Assembly: GCA_022749755.1 (NCBI GenBank)
Contig: CM040447.1
Coordinates: 9,914,087-9,978,086 of the forward strand
DNA length: 64,000 nucleotides
Origin: Azadirachta indica
Lineage: Eukaryota > Streptophyta > Magnoliopsida > Sapindales > Meliaceae
Direction: 5' to 3'
The first letter of the stretch is position 1. Every line of letters begins with the position of its first letter. This document shows positions 35,425-47,702 of the stretch, piece after piece. Below the pieces are notes generated by a model. The model saw nothing but the letters and a program-made list of their open reading frames with translations, ran no database searches and was not told the origin of the DNA. The position numbers and the translations under genes are program-made.

Positions 35425-35530
35425 CTAATGTTTTAATAAGGGAAGTAACATTGAGGTGCTAGGGTATTTTTAAAATAATAAGAGAGTGATGGGGTATTAG
35501 GCTAAATAAGAAGGGAATATTGGGCATTCT
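35425..35530. repeat. Orphan MULE-type terminal repeat
   Basis: Resembles the right-hand terminal repeat of the adjacent MULE (at about 36960-37056): both run through a GGTATTAG block and finish in ATTCTCCC/ATTTTCCC. No opposing end was found, so it reads as a solo end of a related element. Confidence 0.5.
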
Positions 35531-35640
35531 CCCACATAATTTAATGACAACTAACAAACCAACAAAGAATATAATTGTAGTTATATAAATTTTTTATTTA
35601 AATAGATGTCATCAACTAATAAATTGGTATGTTTGTAAAA

Positions 35641-37056
35641 GAAAAAATGTTCCTTGCTCCCTTTAAGTTTATCTAATTACCCAATACTCCTTAGTATTTT
35701 AAAAATTACCTGTTACATTCTACTGTTCATTGAGTTAACGAAAAAAGTTATTTTCAAGATGATTTTACATTAATACCCTTGACAACTTTTTTTTTTGAGT
35801 GACCAAATGGGATTATGTGGGCCCAATGCAGAGCACATGGGACCCACCCACAATATTTAAGGTTTAATAAAAAAATATAATATATAAAAAAAAAAATTAA
35901 ATATTTTTAAAAAGTAGAACAAGAACAATTCCCTACCTATAGCTTCTATCTTTTAAATAATCAAACCATTATCCATAACAAAGTCACATTACCTAGCTCC
36001 TAAAACCTGTTTCATGCTTAGAGCTGATCTGTTGAAAACAACAGTTAGCTTAGACGGTGAAATATGAATGTAGAAAATTGAATATTATATTATTGAAATA
36101 CTATAAATTTTTTCATAGACTTCTAAAATATTTCTAGGAACTTGTTACCCAGTTGGCATTTGTAATTGTTGGAATAAATTAATGTTTTATGCGATGGACG
36201 AGTATGGAGAGGTTTAACAAAAGTATTCAAAAGGGAGCTGATAATGATATGATGAGATGGACAGTAGAATGCTATATGCAGACATAACCTAATCAATTAT
36301 TGAAAGCTTTTTTCATCAACAAAACTACTTCATAGTCAGCCTACATTGAAGCAACGGAGAGATTGGGCGGCAAATCTTGCTGTAAATGCTACTGTCGGAT
36401 GTTGCTCTAGTTGATTAGACTTCTTCTATTTCGGTCCTGCTTTAGCTTCTTTCGTTTCTGCCTATATTGATTCAACAATTTATGGTGATTAGTCCGTTTG
36501 TGTATTAGGTGACAGTTGGAAAAGGGTTCGATTATGGAGAAAAAATGGTGGTCGATGGCCGCACGATGTGGGGCAATGGGGAAGCTTGGTTATAGTTGTG
36601 GTTGATGCAATAATGGGAAGCAGCGGCGACAAAGTACCCTGCGAAGCCAAAGACGACGATGGCTACAAAGTTGCCAGCAAAGCCAAAGATGACAGTGGCG
36701 GCAAAGTCGTCGAGACGACAACGGCGAAGCCATACACGATAGAGGCAGCGTTAGAAAATAAATCAGCGTTTTTATTTTTATAACTTATTATTTAAATATT
36801 TATAGATTTAAGCATTTATTTTAATCTATTAAATTTAAATATTTAGATGAATTCATTACAATTTATAAATATTTTAAGGTAAACGTGTTAGATTTTGTAA
36901 GTTTAAAATTTTTGTCTAGCTCAAATGCCATCTTACCTGAGAAAATTATTTTTTCTGTTAATTCAACTAATGCTAGGATCTAACGGATAATTTTGGAAAC
37001 AATAAGAGGTATTAGATAATTAGACTAAACCCGAAAGGCGTATTGACCATTTTCCC
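35641..37056. mobile_element. Mutator-like element (MULE), non-autonomous, possible gene-fragment carrier
   Basis: Imperfect terminal inverted repeats of about 110 bp: left 35641-35755, right about 36940-37056. Right end in reverse starts GGGAAAATGGTCAATACGCC; left starts GAAAAAATGTTCCTTGCTCC. Flanking 9-mers TTTGTAAAA (35632-35640) and TTTATAAAA (37057-37065) agree at eight of nine, the duplication length expected of Mutator. No transposase. The interior at about 36500-36760 is far more GC-rich than the rest and holds an open frame. Confidence 0.8.
36568..36783 (+). other. Short repeat-containing frame inside the MULE
   Basis: A 71-codon frame in the GC-rich core. It holds a 36-nt tandem repeat (36625-36660, 36661-36696, half unit to 36714) coding for the 12-residue pattern GxKVxxxAKDDx. 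I recognise no protein family. It may be a captured host exon or chance coding in a GC-rich repeat; there is no evidence of expression. Confidence 0.35.
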
Positions 37057-37064
37057 TTTATAAA

Positions 37065-37112
37065 AACATCAGTTATTTCAAATATAATAACATCAGTTAT
37101 TTCAAATATAAT
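37065..37112. repeat. 24-bp perfect tandem duplication at the MULE border
   Basis: AACATCAGTTATTTCAAATA plus four bases occurs twice head to tail, immediately outside the MULE target duplication. Confidence 0.8.
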
Positions 37113-37500
37113 AATCTTAATAATGTTCTAATAGCTTGGACACAATAAATGCTAAAATTTTTGTGTAATACTCTATTTGACGTCAATGATTATTGGTTGA
37201 GACTTCTAAGTTATCTGGAATTAATGTCAATGAAACATATATATCATTGATATTAAAAAGCTGTTCATAAAGATCATTTTTTTGTAGTGATATAAGTTAG
37301 AATCATAATCTACCCTTAATTAACTAAATAATTGATGTCATTTATGTAATTTTTGCATTGTTGCCTTTTTAATTATTGATAATTATCCTTTGCATTGAGA
37401 GTACTCGTTTAATCATGCAAATTACTAGGCACCTCAATATTTATCCCAAGTTTTAGGGGCATATACCCATTTCATTTAATGATAGATTGTGATGTCGGGG

Positions 37501-38228
37501 GAAAAGTATATTCAAGTCTCTAAGTTTTGGTTTAATAGACTAATTTGATCTTATTAATTTTAAAAATACTCATAAAAATTTTAAAATAATAATTATATCC
37601 CTATCAGTAATAGTTATTCAACAAAAGTAATTATTAAATTTTTAAAATTTGATAAAGTATAATATATTTATAAAAAAAAAATACATTAATAATATGATAT
37701 TTATTAACATATTATAAATTTTATAAATAATACATTTTATTTTTATTATTTTATATATTTTGGCTACATATAAATATAAATTATAATATAATCATAAATG
37801 TTGTACTATATTATATTTTATTTATAAATTAATATTTATTTGTGATTCATTTTATTTATTTTTTAATACCTAATCAATATTAAATTGTTAATTTATTCTA
37901 AAATAAATAAATTTATATTTTAATTATCATATGGTAACAAATATTATTTATAAAATACGGATACTATAATATACCCCTTAACTTTTGGGAAAAGAGTAAA
38001 TATTATATTAATAATGTAATAATGATTATTTTATTAATATATTTTTTACAAATATATTGTATTTTTCAAATTTTAAAGATTTAATAATTATTTTTATTGA
38101 ATAACTATTATTACTAAAGGTATAATCTTTTTTTTTTTAAATAAATTGAGACTTTTAAGAACATTTTTAAAACTATTAAAACTAATCTGTCCTTTAAACT
38201 AAATTTTAGGGACTTGAATGTTTGTTTT
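37501..38228. mobile_element. Foldback element with long inverted arms
   Basis: Left arm 37501-37690 and right arm about 38040-38228 are imperfect inverted copies: ATTCAAGTC(T/C)CTAA at the ends, AGTAATAGTTATTCAA further in. The loop is AT-rich with no frame. MULE-derived foldback elements look like this, but I could not find a matching target duplication. Confidence 0.6.
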
Positions 38229-38266
38229 TTTTTATATTAATATTGAAAATTTCTGTACTTATTAAT

Positions 38267-40822
38267 CAAGGTATTTATTAACGTTTCAACAAATGTCATT
38301 CATGTTGGTATATTTCACATACTTGATAGAAAAATCATCATGATTTTTTGAAAATCATCACTTTCATCCAAATTATTTCAATCAATGTCACATAAATCTC
38401 TTGACTAAACTTTCATCCAGTGTTAATAGTTAGATAATTTTTAATTTAACCCTCATAATATTAGTAATTTTTAATTTCACCTAAACATTTACAAACGTTA
38501 TAATACTAGTCTTACATATTAATTTTTTTATCATTTTTCTCTTTGTTTTAACAACTAAAAAGATAAAAGAGTAAAGCCCTTTTAGTCCTTAAAGTTTGGT
38601 TAAATACCCTTATAAATCCTGGTAGTCTTGAAAATAGTCTTGAAAATCCTAATTCTATATAAAATGTCCATTATGTTCCTATACATAATACTTATTAGAA
38701 AGGGGTTTTAACACATACTTCACCTAAGGTTTCAGACTTTATCACTTGGAGGGAATGTATAAGGAAATACACACTTATCTCCCCTCTAACTATCTCCATT
38801 TATTGGTCAAACATTACAACAAGGGTAAATTAATAAAATTAATTACAACTTGTACTCTTGTCGTTTGAGCTCATTGTTTAAATCATACTTTGGCGTTTCT
38901 TCCCATATGCGTTCTTCCTAACTGATTGCATTTTTCTACTTTGATCATCTTTCAATTCATTTGCTTACCGAGAAATTTTAGGAAAACGTGAGAAAAAAAA
39001 AAGGAAAAGAACTGGCGTCAAAATTATGAATTTGAGATTTTTGACGTTTTCTTTTTCCAATACGTTGAGAAGCTATGATTTTGTTTGAATGTTCATAGCT
39101 TTGCCTTGTTTTCATTTAGAACTTGAGTTTGAATCATTATGCTTGAGGTTCCTAAGGTCTGAGCTAGTTTTATTTTTTGGCATGAATTCATGTATGCAAA
39201 TAAATCTCTAATTTTTCTAGGATTTCAACTGGATATAGATGCTTTCGATAGATAAATTTGGTGTTTCTAATTTTATTGGAAAGTTCACAACTTTGATGGA
39301 TAAGTTTCTAACTTTGTTGGGATTTCAACCGGATTTGCTTATGATGGATAAATTTGGTGTTGTTTTGGTTTATTTATGAAGTTTTTAGTTATATGCTTTT
39401 CTAAGTTTTGATTTTTTGATATAATTTTCAAGGAATAATTTTCTTCTTCACGCCAAAGCATTTTACGATTTTCATAATCTTGCTACTAGTGCTACTAGAT
39501 CAATCAGTAAAATTTGGTTGCAATCTTGGGAATTTGTTTTGTTTTTCTTTTCCTTAAATGCCGATTATTTGTTTTTGTTGTTGAAATTAAATTGCAAACC
39601 TGACAGCTTGATCTTCATGAATACGAGAACTACTGGAGCATTAACTGTTTCTTGTTGCAATTCGATAAACAAGAACAATTCTTCTCTTGGATTTTGTTTT
39701 GCTAACTACCGAAGTTTGTTGGGAGTCCTATTGCTATTGCTTATGTGCCATTCCCATTGATTCAGGTGGTCGATAGGAGTCTTGCAACTCTTCATTTTTG
39801 GGATCACTTTTGAGAAATTTAGATTGAGAAGGATTGTTACAGCCTCTGCAATTTGTATAGTTAGTAACATGGTTTGGTCTTAGTTACCTATTTTGGCCAA
39901 AACTTCCATGTGCAAACTACTAAAACCAAAAGAGTATAATCTTAGCAATAAAATCAATTAATTGAATTTACTAAAAACAAAACGAACAAATTTTTCTTTT
40001 CAAACTCTATCCTAAAGATAATTTATTTACCATCAAAACTTTAACAATTTATTTACTTATTTACTCAATAAAAATATTAAAAATACAAAAATATGTCAAG
40101 TATAAAATTTTTACATCATGTTAATTCAAGTAGAAAAATATAAAAATACTCATTACATTGTTTTATAATAGTAATAATAATGATTTTTTAAATTTGAATT
40201 CAAATATAGTTAATGTACAAATAAGTGTATGTGATATATTGAAAAAAATAATGTTTTTTTCCTCAAGAGTTATTTTTTATATTTATAAAATTTAGTAAAT
40301 TTAATAAAACATATAAAACAAATTAAAATTAAGATTTTTTTTTTTGAGCTTTTTTAAGTTCGATTAATTGACTCTATTATTAAGTTTATGAGATATGAAT
40401 AAATTATTTTTGTTGTGTATTATTTTTTATCTAAATTGAGAATATAAATAAAAAAAAGAAAGATAGGAAGAAGAAAAAAATGAAGAATTATTTTTTTATT
40501 AATTAAGTTTATAAAAATACGATTTTATCTTCTTAGTTATTAAAAATAGAGATAAAAATTAACATTTAAGAATAATATGATGATTTTTATAAATTTTTGG
40601 GGTTAAATTAAAGATTATTATATTATGAGAGATAAATTAAAAATTATCTAGCGGCCAATAGTGGATGGAAGTTTAGTAAAAGAATTTACATGAGATTGAC
40701 CAAAATAATTTGGATTTAAAATAATGATTTTTAAAAAGTTAGAGGACTGTTTTATCTAATATGTGAAATATATCAACCTAAGTGAAGTTTCTTAAATGCT
40801 AGAGACTAAAATGAAATTACTC
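38267..40822. mobile_element. MULE with very long terminal inverted repeats
   Basis: Arms of about 300-330 bp (38267-38590 and about 40500-40822) pair over nearly their whole length. Shared blocks include GATATATTTCACATA-, ACTAAACTT(T/C)CATCCA- and AGATAATTTTTAATTTA-like segments. Flanking 9-mers CTTATTAAT (38258-38266) and CTTATTAGT (40823-40831) agree at eight of nine. The 1.9-kb interior has mixed composition and no transposase; a short frame at 39518-39760 has no recognisable match and could be part of captured host DNA. Confidence 0.75.
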
Positions 40823-41114
40823 CTTATTAGTAGGACCTAAGTTTCTGATTTTAAAGGTATATTGCCACTTATTTTCACTAAGAAGTAAGTCAATAAAATT
40901 CTCTCTTCGCAAAACTAAGTTAATTCGTTGTTTTAATTTCTTACCAATCAAACAACTTATTCAATGACAGAAGATATTGTGATAACATAAAATCATAACT
41001 TCAAATTACTAAAACAGACAAAAAGCATTAAAAAAATTACAACAAACTAGTTGAGGAAGATAAACTGGTTGAGAGCACAATAATTGAGATGGGACACACA
41101 CATATGTTTGTCTT

Positions 41115-42881
41115 TTAATGATCATAATGGAGAGCCTCCTTGATGCATCTAGCAAAGTTTTTGTAAGATCCTCCTCCAATTTCTGTAGTTGCGATAGATT
41201 TCTTTTTCCATTCCTGAGCCTTTCGTCTCATTTGCTTGCCTTTATCGCCTTCCATAATTTCTTTGACAAGCTTTGCAATATCATCACGCTTGACGTCAGT
41301 ATCGACTTCCGTGCCCATACCCCAAGTTGTGCACGAATATCTACAATTTGTTTGTTGATCGGCAAAGAAAGGCCAACAAATTACAGGAACACCGTTGCAT
41401 ACGCTCTCTAAAGTTGAATTCCAACCGCAATGTGTTACAAAAACACCAACTGATGGGTGTGAGGGGACTTTATCTTGGGGACACCAATTCGCTATCATTC
41501 CTCTATCCTTGATCTCTTCAAAAAATTCTTCGGGTAAAATTACAGAATCTCCCATCACAACATCAGGCCTAACAATCCATAGAAATGGGTGCTTGCTATT
41601 TGCAAGACCCCATGCAAATTCTTTCAAGTGCTGATTTGTCATCACAGTTATGCTACCATAATTCACATAAACAATTGAATTTGGTTCCTTGTTGTCAAGC
41701 CATCTGAGACACTCCGAATCTTCCTTCCATAAACTTGGCCTAAACGATGTCAATTCATTTTTGGGCAAGTGTCTACAGAGCAATGGAAGAGGACCTATTG
41801 TATAAATGTTAGGGAACTTAGAAGCAATAGCTCCTAACACTTCACTTTCAAACTCATCGAAAGTGTTAAATAGGATTGCAGACGATTTCAAGCAGTTCTG
41901 TGATTCTACTCTTATGTAATCGAACATTATATCATTCACATCAGTAACTCTCATAAAGGTTGGAAAGTCCTTTAGCCGCATGTTGCTCATACCCGCGATC
42001 CAATCAATAGGTGTATCAAGAGTGCCATCATTAAGGAATTTTTCATCTGAAACAATACACAGAAAGATTAATCATTTATGTAAAAAAAATTTCGGTCGAA
42101 AAAGCAATATCCTTTCTTGTTTCACTGATGATGAAATATTGACAATCGCCAATAATTTACAATCCAAAATTTTTTTTCATTGGGTTATAAAATTAGATCA
42201 TCAAAGCCGAAGTCACTGATATATTACACACTTGGGATATTTTTGAGTTAAAGGGGATATTTTTGAATTATCTACGCCCCAAGAAATTGGTAAGCTTACA
42301 TCTGACTTTTCTTTTTTGGACGTCAATAACATATAAAGTTAATAATAATGAAGCAAAAGTCGATCTTACACACCTCTGAATGGAACGATCCCTCTTCTGA
42401 CGAGTTCCTCATATTGTAAACACCCCATGAAGCTGCAAGCTGCACCCGGCCATAATTGTACATCCATTATGCCTAGCTTCCGAGCAGCCTCAACTCCAAA
42501 TCCCATCACTCCATCCGAAACAACGCAACTAACTGGGGGCACGTCGGCCGACGAATTTAAATTAGCGAGCAGCTCCAAGAACGGAGCCAAACAAGTTCTT
42601 CTTATGGATGCACATAACGCAGGTATATCCTGCGTTGCATCACGATCAGACGGCGGCAATCCGTCTGGAATGGTCTCAAATCGAAAATCGGGTAGACCTT
42701 TCAGAGATTCCGGCCCTTTGTTTCGGAGAAATCGTTTGTGGTTGAACTCAGTGTTGACAAAGGTTACATGGAAGCCTCTTGAGTGTAAGAGTTTGGCCAG
42801 TTGCATCGTTGGAGTAACATGGCCTTGTGCTGGAAATGGGACGCAGACTGCATGAGGTTTTGTTGCTCCCGGTGAACCCAT
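41115..42881 (-). CDS. UGT85-family UDP-glycosyltransferase, copy D, intact
   Basis: The only complete gene of the array. Exon 1 is 42374-42881, the intron 42047-42373 (GT..AG, phase 1), exon 2 is 41115-42046. Joined length 1440 bp, 479 residues, normal for UGT85. I chose the second Met ([10 protein letters not shown]) because copies A-C and UGT85 proteins start there; an in-frame Met lies four codons upstream (42893). N-terminal acceptor domain: catalytic His21 in PAQGHVTP and Asp123 in VVSDG form the expected pair. The PSPG donor box is residues 357-400, from WCPQDKV through HCGWNS to DQ, with the closing Gln typical of glucose transfer. Likely a cytosolic UDP-glucose-dependent enzyme on a small aglycone (UGT85 members act on terpenols, iridoids, cyanohydrins or cytokinins). 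The substrate cannot be read from sequence. Confidence 0.95.
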
Positions 42882-42943
42882 TTTGAGAAGCAATCAACTT
42901 CGACAGTTGTATTGAAGAGCTCTACTCATTAGCGGCTGCTTCG

Positions 42944-42958
42944 GAATTTATAGAGCAG
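42944..42958 (-). promoter_or_regulatory. Core promoter (TATA block) of UGT copy D
   Basis: CTGCTCTATAAATTC on the minus strand, 63-77 bp before the start codon, matching the other three copies. Confidence 0.7.
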
Positions 42959-43057
42959 GAGGTTATGGAATTACTGAATCACTTAGTGGTTGGAAGACTG
43001 CAATAATATTTTGTTAACTTTTTGCACTATTTTAGTCTGACATGAAACGTGAACATT

Positions 43058-43223
43058 TGAAATACGTCAAAATGATTCACCTCATGCTATTCAAAATGAT
43101 TGTCGCTTTTCATCATCTTTGTTCATGCACCTTTTTATTTTGAAATACGTCAAAATGATTCACCTCATGCTATTCAAAATGATTGTCACTCTTCATCATC
43201 TTTGTTCATGCACCTTTTTATTT
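43058..43223. repeat. 83-bp tandem duplication in the copy D promoter
   Basis: Units start at 43058 and 43141 and differ at only about two or three positions. Each holds TCAAAATGATTCACCTCATG and ATCTTTGTTCATGCACC. It lies about 180-340 bp upstream of the copy D start codon. Confidence 0.9.
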
Positions 43224-45660
43224 TTTCACCATTTTCTTTTGTTTTATTAGTATTTGATTTTGTGGACACCATGATAGTTATTGAGCTTTCATTATATATA
43301 GTAAAATTTATTATATTGTTTAGCTTTTTATAATCACCAATAAATACTATTAAGATTTCAAATTAAGGGTCTATTTATTTTTTATCTAAAATCTGAATAA
43401 GTCTTAATATATAAATATAGATGATTCTAAATAACATATTTGTTTTCAATGTTATAAACATAAAAAAAATTAATAACTTCACCTTATATAACCTTGTAAA
43501 TAATTAATATAAATTTTATAAATAAAATTTATAAGAGTATTTTAATTCATTATAGATTGAAAATTTATTCAAATTCCAAAGTTCAGGATTAAATTAAAAA
43601 TTTTAATAACTTATTTATTTTACATATAATAACTAAATTTTGATTATTAAGTTAGAAACAAAAACCTTTAAAACATTTAAATGACTTAAATTAAATTACA
43701 ATAAAATTTCATATGAAAAAATAAATGGATAAATATTTCTAAAACATAAAATATCTAAATGATTGAAATTGAACTATATTCAAACTTTAAATTAAAAAAA
43801 ATCAAATATTAAGGGGTTCTTTGTTTTTTAGCTAAAGTCTAAATATAATTATTCAGATGTCTAACGGTCATTTGTTTTTTAATTTATATCTGAATATTTA
43901 TTAAAAACATATGAATATAATTAAATTAAAAATTTTAACTTAAATCTGAATTAGTAAATATTTGAATAATTTAATAATTTTATTTTTCAAAAATATCCCT
44001 ATTTAATTAATTTATTTACCTCACAACATTAAAATCTTATTTAACTATTTTTGATGTATTTCTTTTCTATCGTGACTTCTCTCTACTTTTTTTTTAAAAT
44101 TCTACTTATTTTATATTTTAATTATGATAATAAATTTGTATATTTACATAATTACAACTATATTACAATATGTCTTATTATTTTTATTTAATTTTTATTG
44201 ATTTTTATATCATTAATTAAAAATTATTTTTTAAAAAAAATATATCAACTAAATAAATAATATACATATTAATATAATTTATTAATTTTTTATTCATTAT
44301 TGTGTTAATTAATTAAAATTATAATACATATAAGTATATTATTTAAAAAGGTATATATACCAAAATATCAATTTTTAAACTTTTTATTTTATTAAAACAA
44401 ACAACTTAATACTTATTTTCAAATATTTTAAAATAAAAAATAAACATATCATTTAAATTCAAATTTTATATTGATTCAAATTTCAGTTATTTTTAGAGTT
44501 CAAACAAAAAAGAAAAAACAAATGCTACTTAAGTGTTAAATAAAAAATTTTCATTTAATTTGATTTAAGCATAATTATTAATTTTTTTAGTAGGAAATTA
44601 AAAATAAATACTTTTAAAAATTCTCAATAATTAAAACTAATTACGATTACACATGGTGCTGAAAAACAAATAAACAATTACTATAGGAAAAATAATTAAA
44701 AAATTAGGGAGTTGTTATCCTTGGACCCATCAATTTAATTATTGATAACTGTGATTGGGATTTGGCTCCAAGTGAAGATGGGAAATTTATAATTAAGATA
44801 ATGTAATTTAATGAACATGGATTTGTTTTATATAATATTTGATAAGGGATAAGATTTTCCAATAGTCATTGTTAATAATTTACAAATATGACACGTGTAA
44901 AATTCATTCAGCGTATTTGTTTTACAGCTTGTCGGCATCGAATTTCAATGAATATGGATTTGTTTTATAAAATATTTTAAGAACTATTGAGAGATCAACT
45001 CAATAAGATAAATTATATACTTGACAAAGGAAGATACAAATTTTTAATTTTCGATTTATTAAGTTTATAAATTTTTTGTGATTTTAAAACTATTTATTAA
45101 GATTTTTATTAATTAGAACTCGTCAATTTTACTCTTATTTCATAATAATTATGTAAGAAAAAATTTATTTTAAAATCTTAACTAAAATTAAATAAAGATA
45201 AAGATAAATATATCTTTTTAAGATATTGATATATAAAATACTTATTTAATATATAAGAATTAAAATATAAAATTATTTATTTTATAATATATTTACAATC
45301 CACATTAATTACGTATTAAAAATTAAATAAAGTAAAGCATAACTTCGTACAAGTTGGGTAAGTGTCCAATATCAATTATATCTTAGAATTTAAGCGAGTT
45401 GATAAGTTACCCTCCTTACTTTGTAAGCTAACCATAGTTGAACCTGGAAAAATAAGGGATTAAAAATATATTTGGATAAGTAGCTATAAGACCTTTTCCA
45501 TTACGGTGCATAAATACATATATTGCAATAAGTGTAAATTTTCAAATAAAGGCGACAGTGAATATTAAATGAGTGTCAACAGATTTTTTAAAAATAGTCG
45601 TAATATAATCCTAGTAAATCTATAAATATTTAAATAATAAATTTATTCAATAAGTCAAAC
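43224..45660. other. AT-rich intergenic stretch upstream of copy D
   Basis: No gene seen. Repeated TTTGTTTTTTA..TCTGAA-like blocks at about 43370, 43820 and 43870, with reverse-orientation counterparts at about 44400-44510, suggest remnants of a small inverted-repeat element, without clear ends. A direct repeat of GAATATGGATTTGTTTTAT(A) occurs at about 44815 and 44950. Confidence 0.4.
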
Positions 45661-45664
45661 CCAG

Positions 45665-45891
45665 CAAACTTCCTCATTCTTCGATTCTGACTCTAAATCC
45701 AGCAGTCTCTTATCCACCAAACACAACTCTCCTCCATCTTTAATCAATACCACTAGATTCAATAAACTCTCCTCCAAATACAACAAATTCTCCTTCGCCG
45801 TTAATCATCACCACCACCATTGTCATCAGATTCAATTAATTACGTCAGAGAACTCCTTGAGAAAAGCCTCAAGATTCCAAGAACAAGGTAA
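45665..45891 (+). other. Exon-like open stretch before the plastid insert (tentative)
   Basis: One frame is open from about 45650 to 45960. It reads TSSFFDSDSKSSSLLSTKHN and continues Ser/Asn/Lys-rich with an HHHHH run. AAG|GTAAAT at about 45891 would be a plausible splice donor. Base composition is richer in C than its surroundings. No start codon is in the frame and I recognise no family. It could be a broken first exon, its composition recalling a plastid transit peptide, or 5' UTR. Confidence 0.25.
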
Positions 45892-45968
45892 ATTTGGTTC
45901 TTCTTTTCTTGTTTCAACATCTCTTTCTGTTGATTTTCTAGTTATAGATTTTCTAGTTAAAGCTATTG

Positions 45969-46522
45969 ATGACCTATCCTAAAAATACCTTTTCTTCGCT
46001 AAAGGAAGAGATTACTCAATTCATTTTCGTATCGCTCATTTTATATATAATAACTCGGGCATCCATTTCAAATGCATATCCCATTTTTGTGCAGTAGGGT
46101 TTTGAAAATCCACGAGAAGCAACTGGTCGTATTGTATGTGCCAATTGCCATTTAGCTAATAAGCCTGTGTATATTGAGATTCGACAGGCGGTATTTGCTG
46201 ATACTGTATTTGAAGCAGTTGTTAAAATTCCTTATAATATGCAATTGAAACAAGTTCTTGCTAATGATAAAAGAGGGCTTTAAATGTAAGGACTGTTCTT
46301 ATTTTACTAAAGGGGTTTGAATTAGCACCACCCACCCCCCCACCACCCCTAAACCGTGATCGTAATTTGCCCAAGATGAAAGAAAAGATAAGGAATCTAT
46401 CTTTTCAGCCTTACCAACCCTCTAAAAAAAATATTGTTTAGTTAAGGCTTGTTCCTGGTCAGAAATATAGTGAAATCACTTTTTTTCTTCTTTCCCAAGA
46501 CCCCACGACTAAGAGAAAAAAG
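45969..46522 (+). pseudogene. petA: Nuclear-integrated plastid petA fragment (cytochrome f)
   Basis: The translation from the ATG at 45969 follows the cytochrome f N-terminus: [16 protein letters not shown], then [20 protein letters not shown], which holds the CANCH haem-binding site. A Gln-to-stop change follows YPIFVQ, and the frame breaks at about 46285. Later pieces read KQVLAND, GFELAPP and PGQKYSEIT before homology ends near 46522. In plastids petA encodes the haem protein of the b6f complex. This copy cannot, being broken and on a nuclear background of retroelements. Confidence 0.9.
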
Positions 46523-46603
46523 TAAGGAATCAACTTATATAATAAAGTCTATCCCCTAAGGTATTGAGTAGTGGTGTAGCATTAGATCCCAAAGACAATA
46601 AGT

Positions 46604-46641
46604 CTTTTCTTTCTTAGGAAGAAAAGTCTAAGAAAGAAAAG
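46604..46641. repeat. Perfect 13-bp inverted repeat in the plastid insert
   Basis: CTTTTCTTTCTTA at 46604-46616 and its reverse complement at 46629-46641, 12-base loop. Probably a plastid intergenic hairpin carried along, though it lies at the petA/atpB joint. Confidence 0.8.
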
Positions 46642-46683
46642 TTTTTTGCAACGATTCTATATAAATTTTTATATGAAAGCAAG

Positions 46684-47702
<1,019 letters not shown>

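Noticed and set aside
43370..44535. A bounded hAT element upstream of UGT copy D
   Set aside because: Several TTTGTTTTTTA..TCTGAA blocks in both orientations suggest old inverted-repeat remnants, but I could not find consistent ends or a target duplication.
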